A DNA stretch of 64,000 nucleotides from contig JALCLX010000001.1 in assembly GCA_022648165.1 (NCBI GenBank), forward strand, positions 186,001 through 250,000, written 5' to 3'. The DNA is from Ancrocorticia sp. GTDB taxonomy: Bacteria > Actinomycetota > Actinomycetes > Actinomycetales > Actinomycetaceae. The number at the start of each line of letters is the position of its first letter. Position 1 is the first letter of the stretch. Below are positions 10,227 through 20,258 of the stretch, piece by piece. The notes below the pieces were generated by a model. That model did no database searches and was not told the origin of the DNA. It was given only the letters and a program-made list of their open reading frames with translations. Both the position numbers and the translations under genes were made by a program.

Positions 10227-11267
10227 GTGTTTCACTCCAAGCGCGCATTTGCGGCACTACTTATCCCACTTGCTCTTCTGCTTACCTCCTGCAAATCCAC
10301 AAATACTGTGGACGTCTCCTCAGAAGGCGGAGTAACGATGACGATGGATATGGTGGATCAGGAAGGCATGCTCAATATGCTGGGCATGAACTGCTCCGAT
10401 ATCGGGAACGCCTTGCAAAGCGAAATCGGGAGCATCGGCAATAACATATCGGCATCCATCCAGGACATCGAAAACGGATGCCGTGCTACAGTCACAGCCG
10501 CCGATGCAGTAGACGGCAAGGTACTGGTAGATAACGGCGACTCATATACGCTCAACATCAGTGGAAGCGAGTTCGGAATCTCCGCAAATGACATAAGCTC
10601 ACTAGGCGCTATCGATTTTTCTCTCACCATTGGGATGCCCGGCAGCATTACTAAGGCAACCGACGGCGGCACGGTTGACGGCGACCACGTGACCTATACG
10701 GACTACACCACAGTTATCAACGGGATCAGCGTCACTGGATACAAGAGTGCCAGCGCTGAGGCGCGCTCCAATCCGCTCGTGTGGATTCTCATTGGACTTG
10801 GCATTGTCCTGGTGATCGGCGGCATAGTATTTGGAGTCACGCGTTCGTCAAAGAAGAAAAACCTGGCACCTTCTTATCCTGGATATCCCTATCCCGGGTA
10901 CCCATATCCGCAACAGCCTCAACCCTATCCTTCCGGACAGTACGGGCAAGACCCGGCAGCATACGGTGCACCCGCAGCATACGGCGCATATGGGCAGGCA
11001 CCTACACCGTTTGGGCCGTATGGCCAGCAACCGTATAATCCGTACGGACAGCAACCGGATGCCCCGTACGGCCAGCAACCTCGCTACCCGTATGGTCAAC
11101 AGGCGGCTGACCAGCAAACGGGCACCCAGCCGGACGGCCAGCAAGCAGACGGCCGCCAGCAAACGGGCACCCAGCCGGACGGCGTTGCAAACCAAAACGG
11201 CACTACCGAGCAAGACGGCACCGCGAACCAAAACGGAACTGCAAACCAACCGGGCAGCCCCAGCTGA
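10227..11267 (+). CDS. LppM-like lipoprotein with a transmembrane helix and Pro/Tyr/Gln-rich tail
   Basis: The GTG at 10227 is preceded by a good GGAAGGA site and gives 346 residues; longer frames lack one. Residues 1-21 form a lipoprotein signal peptide ending in lipobox L-T-S-C22. Residues 23-180 look like a beta-rich domain (TMTMDM, many Ser/Thr/Gly), compatible with the LppM/DUF3153 family. A transmembrane helix spans about 183-203, followed by basic RSSKKKN. The last 130 residues are low complexity, first PGYPYP and YGQQP repeats, then Gln/Asn/Thr-rich repeats such as QQTGTQPDG. The lipid anchor plus helix puts the folded domain outside and the tail in the cytoplasm. The family call is tentative and the function unknown. 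Confidence 0.75.
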   Translation: MFHSKRAFAALLIPLALLLTSCKSTNTVDVSSEGGVTMTMDMVDQEGMLNMLGMNCSDIGNALQSEIGSIGNNISASIQDIENGCRATVTAADAVDGKVLVDNGDSYTLNISGSEFGISANDISSLGAIDFSLTIGMPGSITKATDGGTVDGDHVTYTDYTTVINGISVTGYKSASAEARSNPLVWILIGLGIVLVIGGIVFGVTRSSKKKNLAPSYPGYPYPGYPYPQQPQPYPSGQYGQDPAAYGAPAAYGAYGQAPTPFGPYGQQPYNPYGQQPDAPYGQQPRYPYGQQAADQQTGTQPDGQQADGRQQTGTQPDGVANQNGTTEQDGTANQNGTANQPGSPS

Positions 11268-11324
11268 AGGGACAATCCGCTAACCCGGTTATAGACGATC
11301 TGTTAACCCGGCCATGAGGGCAAG

Positions 11325-11372
11325 GTCCGCTAGCTTCGCAGTCCGCTAGCTTCGCAGTCCGCTAGCCCCGCA
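11325..11372. repeat. Three 16-bp tandem copies
   Basis: GTCCGCTAGCTTCGCA at 11325-11340 and 11341-11356 is exact; the third copy (11357-11372) differs at two bases. A looser repeat built around CTAACCCGG/TTAACCCGG lies just upstream (11274-11320). All are between the lipoprotein stop and the purA 3' end. Confidence 0.92.
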
Positions 11373-11374
11373 GT

Positions 11375-12722
<1,348 letters not shown>

Positions 12723-12841
12723 TTACTGTCCAATCCTAAGATGCGGACACTAATGCTACACAAATTGTCAGATAGTGAGATTCACGAGGTGGCACAGTGC
12801 AGACGCAGAACAGCCACTTTTCGGCACAGTTTCGGCGCTAA

Positions 12842-12869
12842 TTGAGATCGATGCACCACTGGATATAAA
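12842..12869 (+). promoter_or_regulatory. Candidate promoter of glycogen phosphorylase
   Basis: TTGAGA (12842-12847), a 16-bp spacer and TATAAA (12864-12869), about 50 bp before the start codon at 12919. Confidence 0.55.
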
Positions 12870-12918
12870 TGTTCGCTACGCTACCGTTGTACGTTCTTAC
12901 GCAAGGAGATACACGCAT

Positions 12919-15291
12919 ATGGCTCAGAACCTCTCGCCCATGCTTGGCGCATTTGTTCGCTCTGCCTCCGGAAAGACTCCCCAAAATTCGAACCCAATGG
13001 AATACTGGTCTGGGCTATCCAGCCTGGTCGTCGACAAAATCGCCGACAATTGGGAGGCCACCACCACCGCGTACCGCGGCGGCCGCCAAGAGCACTACTT
13101 TTCTGCGGAGTTCCTGATGGGCCGCGCACTGCTCAACAATCTCACCAACCTTGGGATGGTGGAAGACGCAAAGGCTGCGCTTGCCTCCTATGGGCAAGAT
13201 CTTTCCACAGTGCTCGATCAAGAACACGACGCCGCATTGGGTAACGGTGGTCTTGGGCGCCTTGCCGCGTGTTTCCTAGACTCATGCGCAACACTCGATC
13301 TGCCAGTGACCGGCTATGGCATCCTGTACCGCTATGGCCTGTTCAAACAGACAATCGACAACGGCTTCCAAGATGAGCATCCAGACCCCTGGATGGAAGA
13401 GGGATACCCCTTCGTCATCCGCCGCGAGGAAGAAGCTAAGCACGTCAACTTTGCTGACATGCACGTGCGCGCCATCCCCTACGACATGCCGATCATCGGC
13501 TACGGCACCAAGAATGTGAATACCCTGCGCTTGTGGAAGGCGGAACCGATCGAAGAATTCGATTACGATGCCTTCAACTCGCAGCGTTTCACCGATGCGA
13601 TCGTGGAACGCGAACGCGTAGCGGATCTGTGCCGCGTGCTTTACCCGAACGACACCACGTATGAAGGCAAGGTGCTGCGCGTGCGCCAACAGTACTTCTT
13701 TGTCTCCGCGTCACTCCAGACGATGATCGGCGTATACAAGTCTGTCCATGGTGACGACTTGACCAATTTCGGAAAGTTCAATTCCATTCAGCTCAATGAC
13801 ACGCACCCTGTCCTTGCAATTCCGGAGCTGATGCGCATCTTACTGGACGACGAGGGAATGACCTGGGAGGCCGCGTGGTCCATCGTGCAGCAGACCTTCG
13901 CCTACACCAATCACACTGTGCTAGCCGAGGCGCTGGAGAAGTGGGAAACCTCTATCTTCATTCAAGTTTTCCCCCGCATCTTCGAGATCGTGCAGGAAAT
14001 AGACCGCCGCTTCCGCGAAGAGCTCGCTGCCCAGGGGTATCATCCCGGCAAAATCGAATACATGGCTCCGCTTTCGGGCGGCCTGGTACACATGGCATGG
14101 ATCGCCTGCTATGCGGCATTCTCTATCAACGGTGTTGCCGAAATACACACCGAAATCTTGAAACGCGAAACGCTGCACGATTGGTACGACATCTGGCCAG
14201 AGAAATTCAACAACAAGACGAACGGCGTGACGCAGCGGCGGTGGCTCAACAGCTGCAACCCGGGCCTGTCCCAGTTGTTGACGCACGAATTGGGCAGCAA
14301 CGAATGGATTCGTGACCTTGACAAGCTGGCAGATATCACCGGCAATTGCGATAACCCCACCGTACTGGCTGAATTGGGCCGCATCAAAAGAGAGAACAAA
14401 ATTCGCTTCGCCGCATGGATTGAAAAGCGCCAAGGCGTCAGCATCCCAGTGGATGCCATCTACGATGTGCAGATCAAGCGGCTCCACGAATACAAACGTC
14501 AGCTTCTCAACGCAATGTACATCCTCGATCTGTATTTCCGCCTCAAGGACAATCCGGACATGGACGTACCCCCGCGCGTTTTCATCTTCGGCGCGAAGGC
14601 CGCTCCTGGTTACATACGAGCGAAGGCCATTATCAAGTTCATCAATGAAGTGGGCCGAATCGTCAACTCAGACCCGGCAATGGCTGGAAAGCTCTCTGTT
14701 CTGTTCATCGAAAACTACAATGTGACTCCCGCGGAATACATCATCCCCGCGGCCGACATCTCCGAGCAGATCTCCACGGCAGGCAAAGAAGCATCTGGAA
14801 CATCCAATATGAAGTTCATGATGAATGGAGCGCTGACCCTGGGGACACTCGACGGCGCCAACGTAGAGATCCTAGACGCCGTCGGCGACGACAATGCGTA
14901 TATCTTTGGCGCGAAAGAGGAAGAGCTCCCCGAACTGCGCAAGACATACCAGCCACGTGACGCATACGAAACTGTCCCTGGCCTCAAGCGCATCCTGGAC
15001 GCGTTTGTGGATGGCACATTAGACGACGGCGCCACCGGAGACTTCCACGATCTGCGCGGTTCGCTCTTGGACGGCAGCTCATGGGAACCCGCAGATGTGT
15101 ACTACGTGTTGGGTGATTTCGCCTCATATCGCGAAACGCGCGACCGTATGGCGGAAGATTACCGGGATCAAAGCTCCTGGCAGCGCAAGTGCTGGATCAA
15201 CATCTGCCATTCCGGGCGCTTCTCCTCCGATCGCACCATCCGCGATTATGCAGGCTCCGTGTGGCGCTTGGAGAGCGCGCCAGTCCTGTAA
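12919..15291 (+). CDS. glgP: Glycogen/maltodextrin phosphorylase
   Basis: A GT35 alpha-glucan phosphorylase that releases glucose-1-phosphate from glycogen or maltodextrin. It has 790 residues from ATG 12919, chosen because AAGGAGAT precedes it with good spacing; the frame extends upstream to 12775 without support. The N-terminal active-site segment GNGGLGRLAACFLDS and the PLP-binding segment EASGTSNMKFMMNGAL, with the PLP lysine at about 632, are intact. It lies 5' of a sugar-import operon but has its own promoter and is separated from that operon by a strong terminator. Glycogen and maltodextrin specificity cannot be told apart from sequence alone. Confidence 0.95.
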   Translation: MAQNLSPMLGAFVRSASGKTPQNSNPMEYWSGLSSLVVDKIADNWEATTTAYRGGRQEHYFSAEFLMGRALLNNLTNLGMVEDAKAALASYGQDLSTVLDQEHDAALGNGGLGRLAACFLDSCATLDLPVTGYGILYRYGLFKQTIDNGFQDEHPDPWMEEGYPFVIRREEEAKHVNFADMHVRAIPYDMPIIGYGTKNVNTLRLWKAEPIEEFDYDAFNSQRFTDAIVERERVADLCRVLYPNDTTYEGKVLRVRQQYFFVSASLQTMIGVYKSVHGDDLTNFGKFNSIQLNDTHPVLAIPELMRILLDDEGMTWEAAWSIVQQTFAYTNHTVLAEALEKWETSIFIQVFPRIFEIVQEIDRRFREELAAQGYHPGKIEYMAPLSGGLVHMAWIACYAAFSINGVAEIHTEILKRETLHDWYDIWPEKFNNKTNGVTQRRWLNSCNPGLSQLLTHELGSNEWIRDLDKLADITGNCDNPTVLAELGRIKRENKIRFAAWIEKRQGVSIPVDAIYDVQIKRLHEYKRQLLNAMYILDLYFRLKDNPDMDVPPRVFIFGAKAAPGYIRAKAIIKFINEVGRIVNSDPAMAGKLSVLFIENYNVTPAEYIIPAADISEQISTAGKEASGTSNMKFMMNGALTLGTLDGANVEILDAVGDDNAYIFGAKEEELPELRKTYQPRDAYETVPGLKRILDAFVDGTLDDGATGDFHDLRGSLLDGSSWEPADVYYVLGDFASYRETRDRMAEDYRDQSSWQRKCWINICHSGRFSSDRTIRDYAGSVWRLESAPVL

Positions 15292-15354
15292 CAGGATGCG
15301 CGCCAGCGAGCAGGGCGATAGCGCGCTAGTTCTACAGAAGAACGTGTCCCGAGC

Positions 15355-15409
15355 CTGCAAGTGTTGCAGTAGGCCACTGATATTGTTATCAATCTGCAAC
15401 ATATTGCAG
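15355..15409. promoter_or_regulatory. Cluster of three short palindromes downstream of glgP
   Basis: Two perfect 6-bp-arm inverted repeats, CTGCAA-3 nt-TTGCAG (15355-15369) and CTGCAA-4 nt-TTGCAG (15394-15409), flank TGATA-4 nt-TATCA (15378-15391). The region lies 60-115 bp after the glgP stop and before the terminator. They could be a regulator's paired sites or an RNA structure in the glgP 3' UTR. The rest of the 411-bp gap to the binding-protein gene holds only the terminator and the promoter listed next. Confidence 0.5.
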
Positions 15410-15431
15410 GACGTTTGATCCGAAAGCTAAT

Positions 15432-15482
15432 GAGGTGAGAGGCTGTTCCCATACGTGGAACGCCTCTCACCTCTTTATTTCT
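15432..15482 (+). terminator. Intrinsic terminator of glgP
   Basis: A perfect 12-bp stem (GAGGTGAGAGGC at 15432-15443 with its complement at 15462-15473) is followed by TTTATTTCT. It separates glgP from the sugar-transport genes. Confidence 0.9.
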
Positions 15483-15559
15483 CCCAAACACGCGGCATCA
15501 ATCGGACGCCGTCGCCAAACTTAGTGTGCAAATCCTATGAGAGACGCACGCCACATGTA

Positions 15560-15607
15560 TGTAAAACGTTGCAGAAAAATTGTCGATTGTGGTTTACACT
15601 AGATAAC
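15560..15607 (+). promoter_or_regulatory. Promoter of the sugar ABC operon with a LacI-type operator-like site
   Basis: TTGTCG (15580-15585), 16 bp, GATAAC (15602-15607) is a plausible promoter about 95 bp before the start codon. TGTAAAACGTTGCAG (15560-15574) just upstream has the central CG and imperfect symmetry of LacI/GalR-family operators. No regulator gene is in the window. Confidence 0.45.
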
Positions 15608-15702
15608 ACGGCGATGGATTACGAGGTCCGCCGCCAAGGAGAAGTCCACTCCCCGGAAGTGTCCACACCATCTCGGGGTATGTCCAAAGGAGGGCATCAC
15701 GT

Positions 15703-17043
15703 ATGCGACGAATTAGCAAAGTTGCAGCGCTCAGTGCCGTGAGCGCGATTGCCGTCTCTGGCCTCGCAGCTTGCAGCAGCGGTGATAGCAGCAGTTCAAG
15801 CACCGACGGCGAAACCGGTTCCGTCTACTACTTGAATTTCAAACCCGAATCCGAAGACGCATGGAAGTCGGTCGCTAAAACCTACACAGAGGAAACCGGC
15901 GTCGAAGTCAAAATCGTCACGGCCGCTTCCGGTACGTACGAGGAAACCCTCAAGTCCGAAATTGCGAAGTCCGGCGCCCCTACGCTGTTCAACATCAACG
16001 GCCCTGTTGGCTACCAGACGTGGAAAGACTACGCACTTGACGTCACAGACGAGGATTACACCAAGGCTTTGTCCGATTCCTCGATGGCCGTCTCCGACGA
16101 TGGCAAGATCTATGCCGTCCCATTTGCCACCGAAGGCTATGGCATCATCTACAACGATGCGATCATGCAAAAGTACTTTGCTACCGATGGTGCAGTAGTC
16201 ACCTCGATGGACGAAATCAACAACTTCGATACCCTCAAAGCCGTTGCTGATGACATGCAGTCAAAGAAGGATGACCTGGGGATCAACGGCGTCTTCGCTT
16301 CCACGTCTCTCGCCTCTGGTGAGGACTGGCGCTGGCAGACGCACCTTGCGAACTACCCCGTATTCTACGAGTTCCGCGATGAAGGCGTCAGCGATTCAGA
16401 TACCTTGAAGCTCACCTACGGTGATAACTTCAAGAACATTTTCGATCTCTATCTGACCGATTCCACCATTGATCCGAAGCTGACAGGATCCGTAACGGTC
16501 TCCGATTCAATGGCAGAATTCGCGCTCGGCCAGGCCGCCATGGTTCAAAATGGCAACTGGGCATGGAGCCAGATTTCTGAAGTTGATGGCAACACCGTTC
16601 AGGAAAGTGATATTCACTTCCTTCCAATTTACATCGGTGTTGATGGTGAAGAAGACGCCGGCATTGCGGTTGGCACCGAGAACTTTATGACGGTCAATTC
16701 GCAGGCAAGCAAAGCTGATCAGCAAGCTTCGATCGACTTCCTGAACTGGCTCTTCACTTCAGATGAGGGCACAAAGCTGGTCTCCGACGAACTCGGCTTC
16801 ATCGCACCATTCACCACTTTCGCAGACCTTGCTCCAAGCGATCCGCTTGGCAAGGAAGTTGTGGAATACGTGAATGATAGCGACCTTTACAACGTGAACT
16901 GGGTATTCACCGTATTCCCAAGCCAAGACTTCAAGGATGGCCTTGGCCAACACCTCGCCCAATATGCCGCCGGTAACGAAGATTGGTCTGCTGTGACAGA
17001 TTACTTCACAACCGAATGGGCAACAGAAAAATCCGCTAGCTAA
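15703..17043 (+). CDS. Sugar ABC transporter, substrate-binding lipoprotein (CUT1)
   Basis: A family 1 extracellular solute-binding protein of 446 residues that delivers a sugar or oligosaccharide to the permeases encoded next. The signal peptide ends in a lipobox LAAC with the lipidated Cys at 24, followed by a Ser-rich linker. The mature part shows the family pattern (YLNFKPESEDAWKSVAKTY, later ALGQAAMVQNGNWAW). ATG 15703 follows AAAGGAGG. The two permeases and the absence of an ATPase gene are typical of CUT1 loci that share one MsiK-like ATPase encoded elsewhere. Substrate unknown; the preceding phosphorylase gene hints weakly at maltodextrins. Confidence 0.92.
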   Translation: MRRISKVAALSAVSAIAVSGLAACSSGDSSSSSTDGETGSVYYLNFKPESEDAWKSVAKTYTEETGVEVKIVTAASGTYEETLKSEIAKSGAPTLFNINGPVGYQTWKDYALDVTDEDYTKALSDSSMAVSDDGKIYAVPFATEGYGIIYNDAIMQKYFATDGAVVTSMDEINNFDTLKAVADDMQSKKDDLGINGVFASTSLASGEDWRWQTHLANYPVFYEFRDEGVSDSDTLKLTYGDNFKNIFDLYLTDSTIDPKLTGSVTVSDSMAEFALGQAAMVQNGNWAWSQISEVDGNTVQESDIHFLPIYIGVDGEEDAGIAVGTENFMTVNSQASKADQQASIDFLNWLFTSDEGTKLVSDELGFIAPFTTFADLAPSDPLGKEVVEYVNDSDLYNVNWVFTVFPSQDFKDGLGQHLAQYAAGNEDWSAVTDYFTTEWATEKSAS

Positions 17044-17050
17044 GAGCATC

Positions 17051-17133
17051 ACGACGCTGGGGAAGATGAGCACCGGTGAATCTTTGCACAATGGGCATGA
17101 TTCCGCCGAACAGCACACCTTCCCCGGCGTTGT
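17051..17133 (+). other. Long RNA hairpin between the binding-protein and permease genes
   Basis: Bases 17051-17065 pair with 17119-17133 (15 bp including two G-U pairs) around a 53-nt loop. No T run follows, so this is unlikely to be a full terminator. Its position matches the intercistronic structures known in malE-malF-type operons, which protect the binding-protein mRNA and lower permease expression. Confidence 0.6.
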
Positions 17134-17189
17134 CCTATACGCTCGGCTCAACGGTTGCCTCACAACGCCTCTGAGGTAGGAGAAGCGGA

Positions 17190-18035
17190 ATGATTAAAAC
17201 TCTCAAAAAATACTTCGTAGTTTTTACCGGCCCTACACTCATCGCATTTGCGATTGCCTTCCTGGTCCCCTTCGCGATGGGCCTTTATCTTTCATTTACT
17301 GATTTCACAACCTTGACCGATGCCACATGGGTTGGCACATCGAACTATGCGGCTGCTCTTTCCAGCCAGCAAGGCTTCCTCCATGCGCTAGCATTCACAG
17401 CGATGATCTCCATCGTCTCGATCATCACCGTGAACATCGGGGCCTTTTTCCTCGCCTATCTGCTAACCAAAAAACTCCGTGGAACAAACATCTTCCGCAC
17501 GATTTTCTTCATGCCAAACCTGATTGGCGGAATCGTTCTGGGCTACACCTGGCAGGTGATGCTCAACGCTGTGCTGCGCCACTGGAACATGACGATCATC
17601 CTCGATTGGCGCCTCGGCTTTGCTGGCATGATCATGCTGATCAACTGGCAGTTGATGGGCTACATGATGATCATCTACATTGCCGGCCTGCAAAACGTGC
17701 CACCTGAGCTCTTTGAAGCGGCAGAAATCGATGGCGCATCACGCTGGCAGATTCTTCGCAAAGTCACCATCCCTATGGTGATGCCTTCGATCACGATCTG
17801 TCTTTTCCTTACGCTGGCGAACACCTTCAAGTTATACGACCAGAACTTGGCGTTGACGAATGGTGCACCGCTTGATCAGACCCAAATGGCCGCGCTGAAC
17901 ATCGTTGTCACGATGTATCGGCAAGTAGGCCAGGAAGGCGTTGCGCAGGCGAAAGCCGTGATCTTCTTCCTGATCGTCTCTTTCATTGCACTGTTACAGT
18001 TGCGGGCCACACGGGCACAGGAGGTCGACCAATGA
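17190..18035 (+). CDS. Sugar ABC transporter permease (MalF type)
   Basis: An inner-membrane subunit of a CUT1 importer, 281 residues with about six transmembrane helices starting at residue 11. The cytoplasmic EAA loop that contacts the ATPase is visible as EAAEIDGASRWQILRKVTIP in the second half. ATG 17190 follows GGTAGGAGAAG. It overlaps the next permease gene by 4 bp (ATGA), so the two are translationally coupled and should form a heterodimer. Confidence 0.93.
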   Translation: MIKTLKKYFVVFTGPTLIAFAIAFLVPFAMGLYLSFTDFTTLTDATWVGTSNYAAALSSQQGFLHALAFTAMISIVSIITVNIGAFFLAYLLTKKLRGTNIFRTIFFMPNLIGGIVLGYTWQVMLNAVLRHWNMTIILDWRLGFAGMIMLINWQLMGYMMIIYIAGLQNVPPELFEAAEIDGASRWQILRKVTIPMVMPSITICLFLTLANTFKLYDQNLALTNGAPLDQTQMAALNIVVTMYRQVGQEGVAQAKAVIFFLIVSFIALLQLRATRAQEVDQ

Positions 18036-18931
18036 GCACAGCCGTCATCGAACCGCTGCAGGCAACTACCAAACCAGCCATGCCGCGCGTCTCACGCAAG
18101 TCGAACCCTGGACGTACGGCACTCACCGTGCTGCTCACGCTGCTCGCAATCCTCTACCTCTTCCCGTTGGCGTTTATCCTTATAAACTCCTTCAAGGGCA
18201 AGTTCTTCATCTCCAGCAACCCATTCTCATTGCCCACTGGCGAGACGTTTGTAGGATTTGATAACTATGTAACAGGCCTTCAGCTCTCTGGATTTGCCCG
18301 CGCCATTTTTTGGTCGTTCTTCATCACCGTGTGCTCAGTCGTTGTGATTGTGTTCTTCTGCGCGATGACGGCCTACTACATCACGCGCGTAAAAAACCGC
18401 TGGACAGCTCTCCTCTACTACATGTTCGCTTTCTCGATGATCGCGCCATTCCAAATGGTCATGTTCCCCACCGTTCGGATCGCAGATACGTTGAACTTGG
18501 ATAACCCCTGGGGCATCGTGGTTCTTTACCTCGGCTTCGGATCTGGATTATCTGTGTTCCTCTACTCTGGTTTCGTAAAATCCATCCCGATGGAGATCGA
18601 AGAAGCCGCACTCATCGACGGTTGTTCTCCACTGCAGAACTACTTCCGCGTTGTGCTTCCGTTGCTCAAGCCCACGGCCATCACAGTGGCCATCCTCAAT
18701 GCTATGTGGGTATGGAACGATTACCTGCTCCCCTACCTAGTGATTGGGCAAAACGAGAATTACAGGACCATCCCGATCGTCATCCAGAACCTAGTAGGCT
18801 CTAATGGCAATCGCGACATGGGCGCGCAGATGGCTATGTTGGTGCTTGCGATCATTCCGATCGTCATTTTCTACCTGAGTGCCCAGAAGTACATCATCGA
18901 AGGAGTGGCGGCCGGAGCTGTCAAAGGCTAA
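18032..18931 (+). CDS. Sugar ABC transporter permease (MalG type)
   Basis: The second CUT1 permease subunit, 299 residues with a cytoplasmic N-terminal tail of about 30 residues and about six helices. The EAA motif EEAALIDGCSPLQNYFRVV and the MalG-like ending (QKYIIEGVAAGAVKG) are clear. It overlaps the upstream permease gene by 4 bp. No ATPase or glycosidase gene follows. Confidence 0.94.
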   Translation: MSTAVIEPLQATTKPAMPRVSRKSNPGRTALTVLLTLLAILYLFPLAFILINSFKGKFFISSNPFSLPTGETFVGFDNYVTGLQLSGFARAIFWSFFITVCSVVVIVFFCAMTAYYITRVKNRWTALLYYMFAFSMIAPFQMVMFPTVRIADTLNLDNPWGIVVLYLGFGSGLSVFLYSGFVKSIPMEIEEAALIDGCSPLQNYFRVVLPLLKPTAITVAILNAMWVWNDYLLPYLVIGQNENYRTIPIVIQNLVGSNGNRDMGAQMAMLVLAIIPIVIFYLSAQKYIIEGVAAGAVKG

Positions 18932-18949
18932 TACTGCGGGGCAAGGCGG

Positions 18950-19093
18950 GGCCCTGCTTGCTATCGAATTGCTATCAAAGGCCCTACTTGCTCTCACTCC
19001 AAGCAAGTTGGCTCCGCCTTTGCCCACTTTCGTCAGCTCTTCTATCGGTCACCGCAACACGAATCAGAATCGGTCATCGCAAAAGTAACCAGA
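18950..19093. repeat. Two degenerate tandem duplications upstream of the YesL gene
   Basis: GGCCCTGCTTGCT (18950-18962) recurs at 18980-18992 with one change, period 30. A 25-bp unit beginning ATCGGTCACCGCAA (19044) recurs at 19069 with one change in its first 14 bases. Apart from these the 196-bp gap shows no clear terminator or promoter. Confidence 0.75.
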
Positions 19094-19127
19094 AACCTGC
19101 GATATGTGCAGGAAAGAGGAGAGATCC

Positions 19128-19775
19128 GTGGGAGAAGTGCTTTCACCTGAATCCTCGTTCTATCGCGCTTTTTCGGCAGCAACTGACCTAGTTATCATCA
19201 ACCTACTGACTCTCGCCGCCTCTATCCCTATCGTTACCGCCGGCGCGGCATTGACCGCCAGCACTCGAGTAATGATGGAAATGGCGCGAGAAGAAGACTC
19301 CTACATCGCGCGGACATGGTGGAACGAGTTTCGTTCCACCTTCCGCCAATCGCTCGGATGGTGGCTTCCAACGCTTGCTTTCATGGCCCTCACCTGGGCA
19401 GAAAACTGGCTACTGGGCGGAATGAGCAACGGAACCCAGGCAGGTACACTCACTGGGCTGCTGATTATCGCTTTCGTCATCATTCTCGGCATCCTGATGT
19501 GGCTGCTGCCGCTGAGCGCATTCTTCTCTAACACCGTCATCAACCATGTGGGCAATGCTGCGCTTCTCGCTGTAGGGCACATTGTGCGAACTCTTGTGGG
19601 CCTCGTTATCCTCGCATTTCCGATCGCACTTTTTGCGCTCGTCCCCGCCTCGCGTACACCAGTTATGTGGTTCATGATCCTGATCGGCGTCGCTTTTGCG
19701 CAATACCTGATAGCTCTGGTTCAAAAAAGCGTCATTGACAACCTGCGGCGCCAGGCCGGACAGTCAGCAAGTTAA
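19128..19775 (+). CDS. YesL/DUF624 family membrane protein
   Basis: An integral membrane protein of 215 residues from GTG 19128, chosen for its AAAGAGGAG ribosome site; the frame opens further upstream at 19104. It shows the DUF624 (YesL) pattern: N-terminal FYRAFSAATDLVIINLLTLAA, then TASTRVMMEMAREEDSYIARTWW, and about five hydrophobic helices. YesL proteins are commonly encoded beside CUT1 sugar transporters, as here, but their biochemical role is unknown. It is probably the last gene of the sugar operon. Confidence 0.88.
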   Translation: MGEVLSPESSFYRAFSAATDLVIINLLTLAASIPIVTAGAALTASTRVMMEMAREEDSYIARTWWNEFRSTFRQSLGWWLPTLAFMALTWAENWLLGGMSNGTQAGTLTGLLIIAFVIILGILMWLLPLSAFFSNTVINHVGNAALLAVGHIVRTLVGLVILAFPIALFALVPASRTPVMWFMILIGVAFAQYLIALVQKSVIDNLRRQAGQSAS

Positions 19776-19876
19776 CCGCTCTTCGCGCATGCGCCCAAGA
19801 CCGGAACGCCACGGGCGTTGGTGCCGCCCGGCCTGGCCCTCTCGCCGCCCGGCCTCTCGCCGCCCAGCCCGTGATA

Positions 19877-19947
19877 CTTTTTCTTGCTGAACCGGGCCCA
19901 CGCTCACATTCGGTATACGGGAAACACCGTCTCCAGCTAGAAAAAGC
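19877..19947. repeat. Dispersed inverted-repeat element, copy B
   Basis: CTTTTTCTTGCTG (19877-19889) and CAGCTAGAAAAAG (19934-19946) are inverted with one mismatch around a 44-bp spacer. The right arm matches copy A (CTAGAAAAAGC) and the left arm is preceded by GATA as in copy A. Confidence 0.75.
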
Positions 19948-20140
19948 CACCGATACACACTCGGATACCGGCGCGCACCCGGCTACCGGCGCGCACCCGC
20001 ACACTCCAGAACCACGACGACGCCGTCGCCCACCAACCAGAAATCCACCGCACAACGGCCTACCCCAATACTGCCAAACACACACAAATCCCGCCGCCCA
20101 GACACCGCCACCATACCGGCAACAACGGATCCCCCCACAT

Positions 20141-20258
20141 CATTACGCCAGAGAGAACCTGTTACTCCAGAGAGGACTTGTTACACAAAAGCGGACTTTC
20201 AACCCAGGCCTCAGAAGACTTGCTACACCCCCGGCAGAATTGTTACACCTCCGATAAC
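20141..20258. repeat. Degenerate 18-23 bp tandem repeat, six units
   Basis: Units begin at about 20141, 20159, 20178, 20197, 20220 and 20241. They share a pattern near TTGTTACNC followed by AGNGGAC or a derivative. The fourth unit is the most diverged. Confidence 0.5.
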
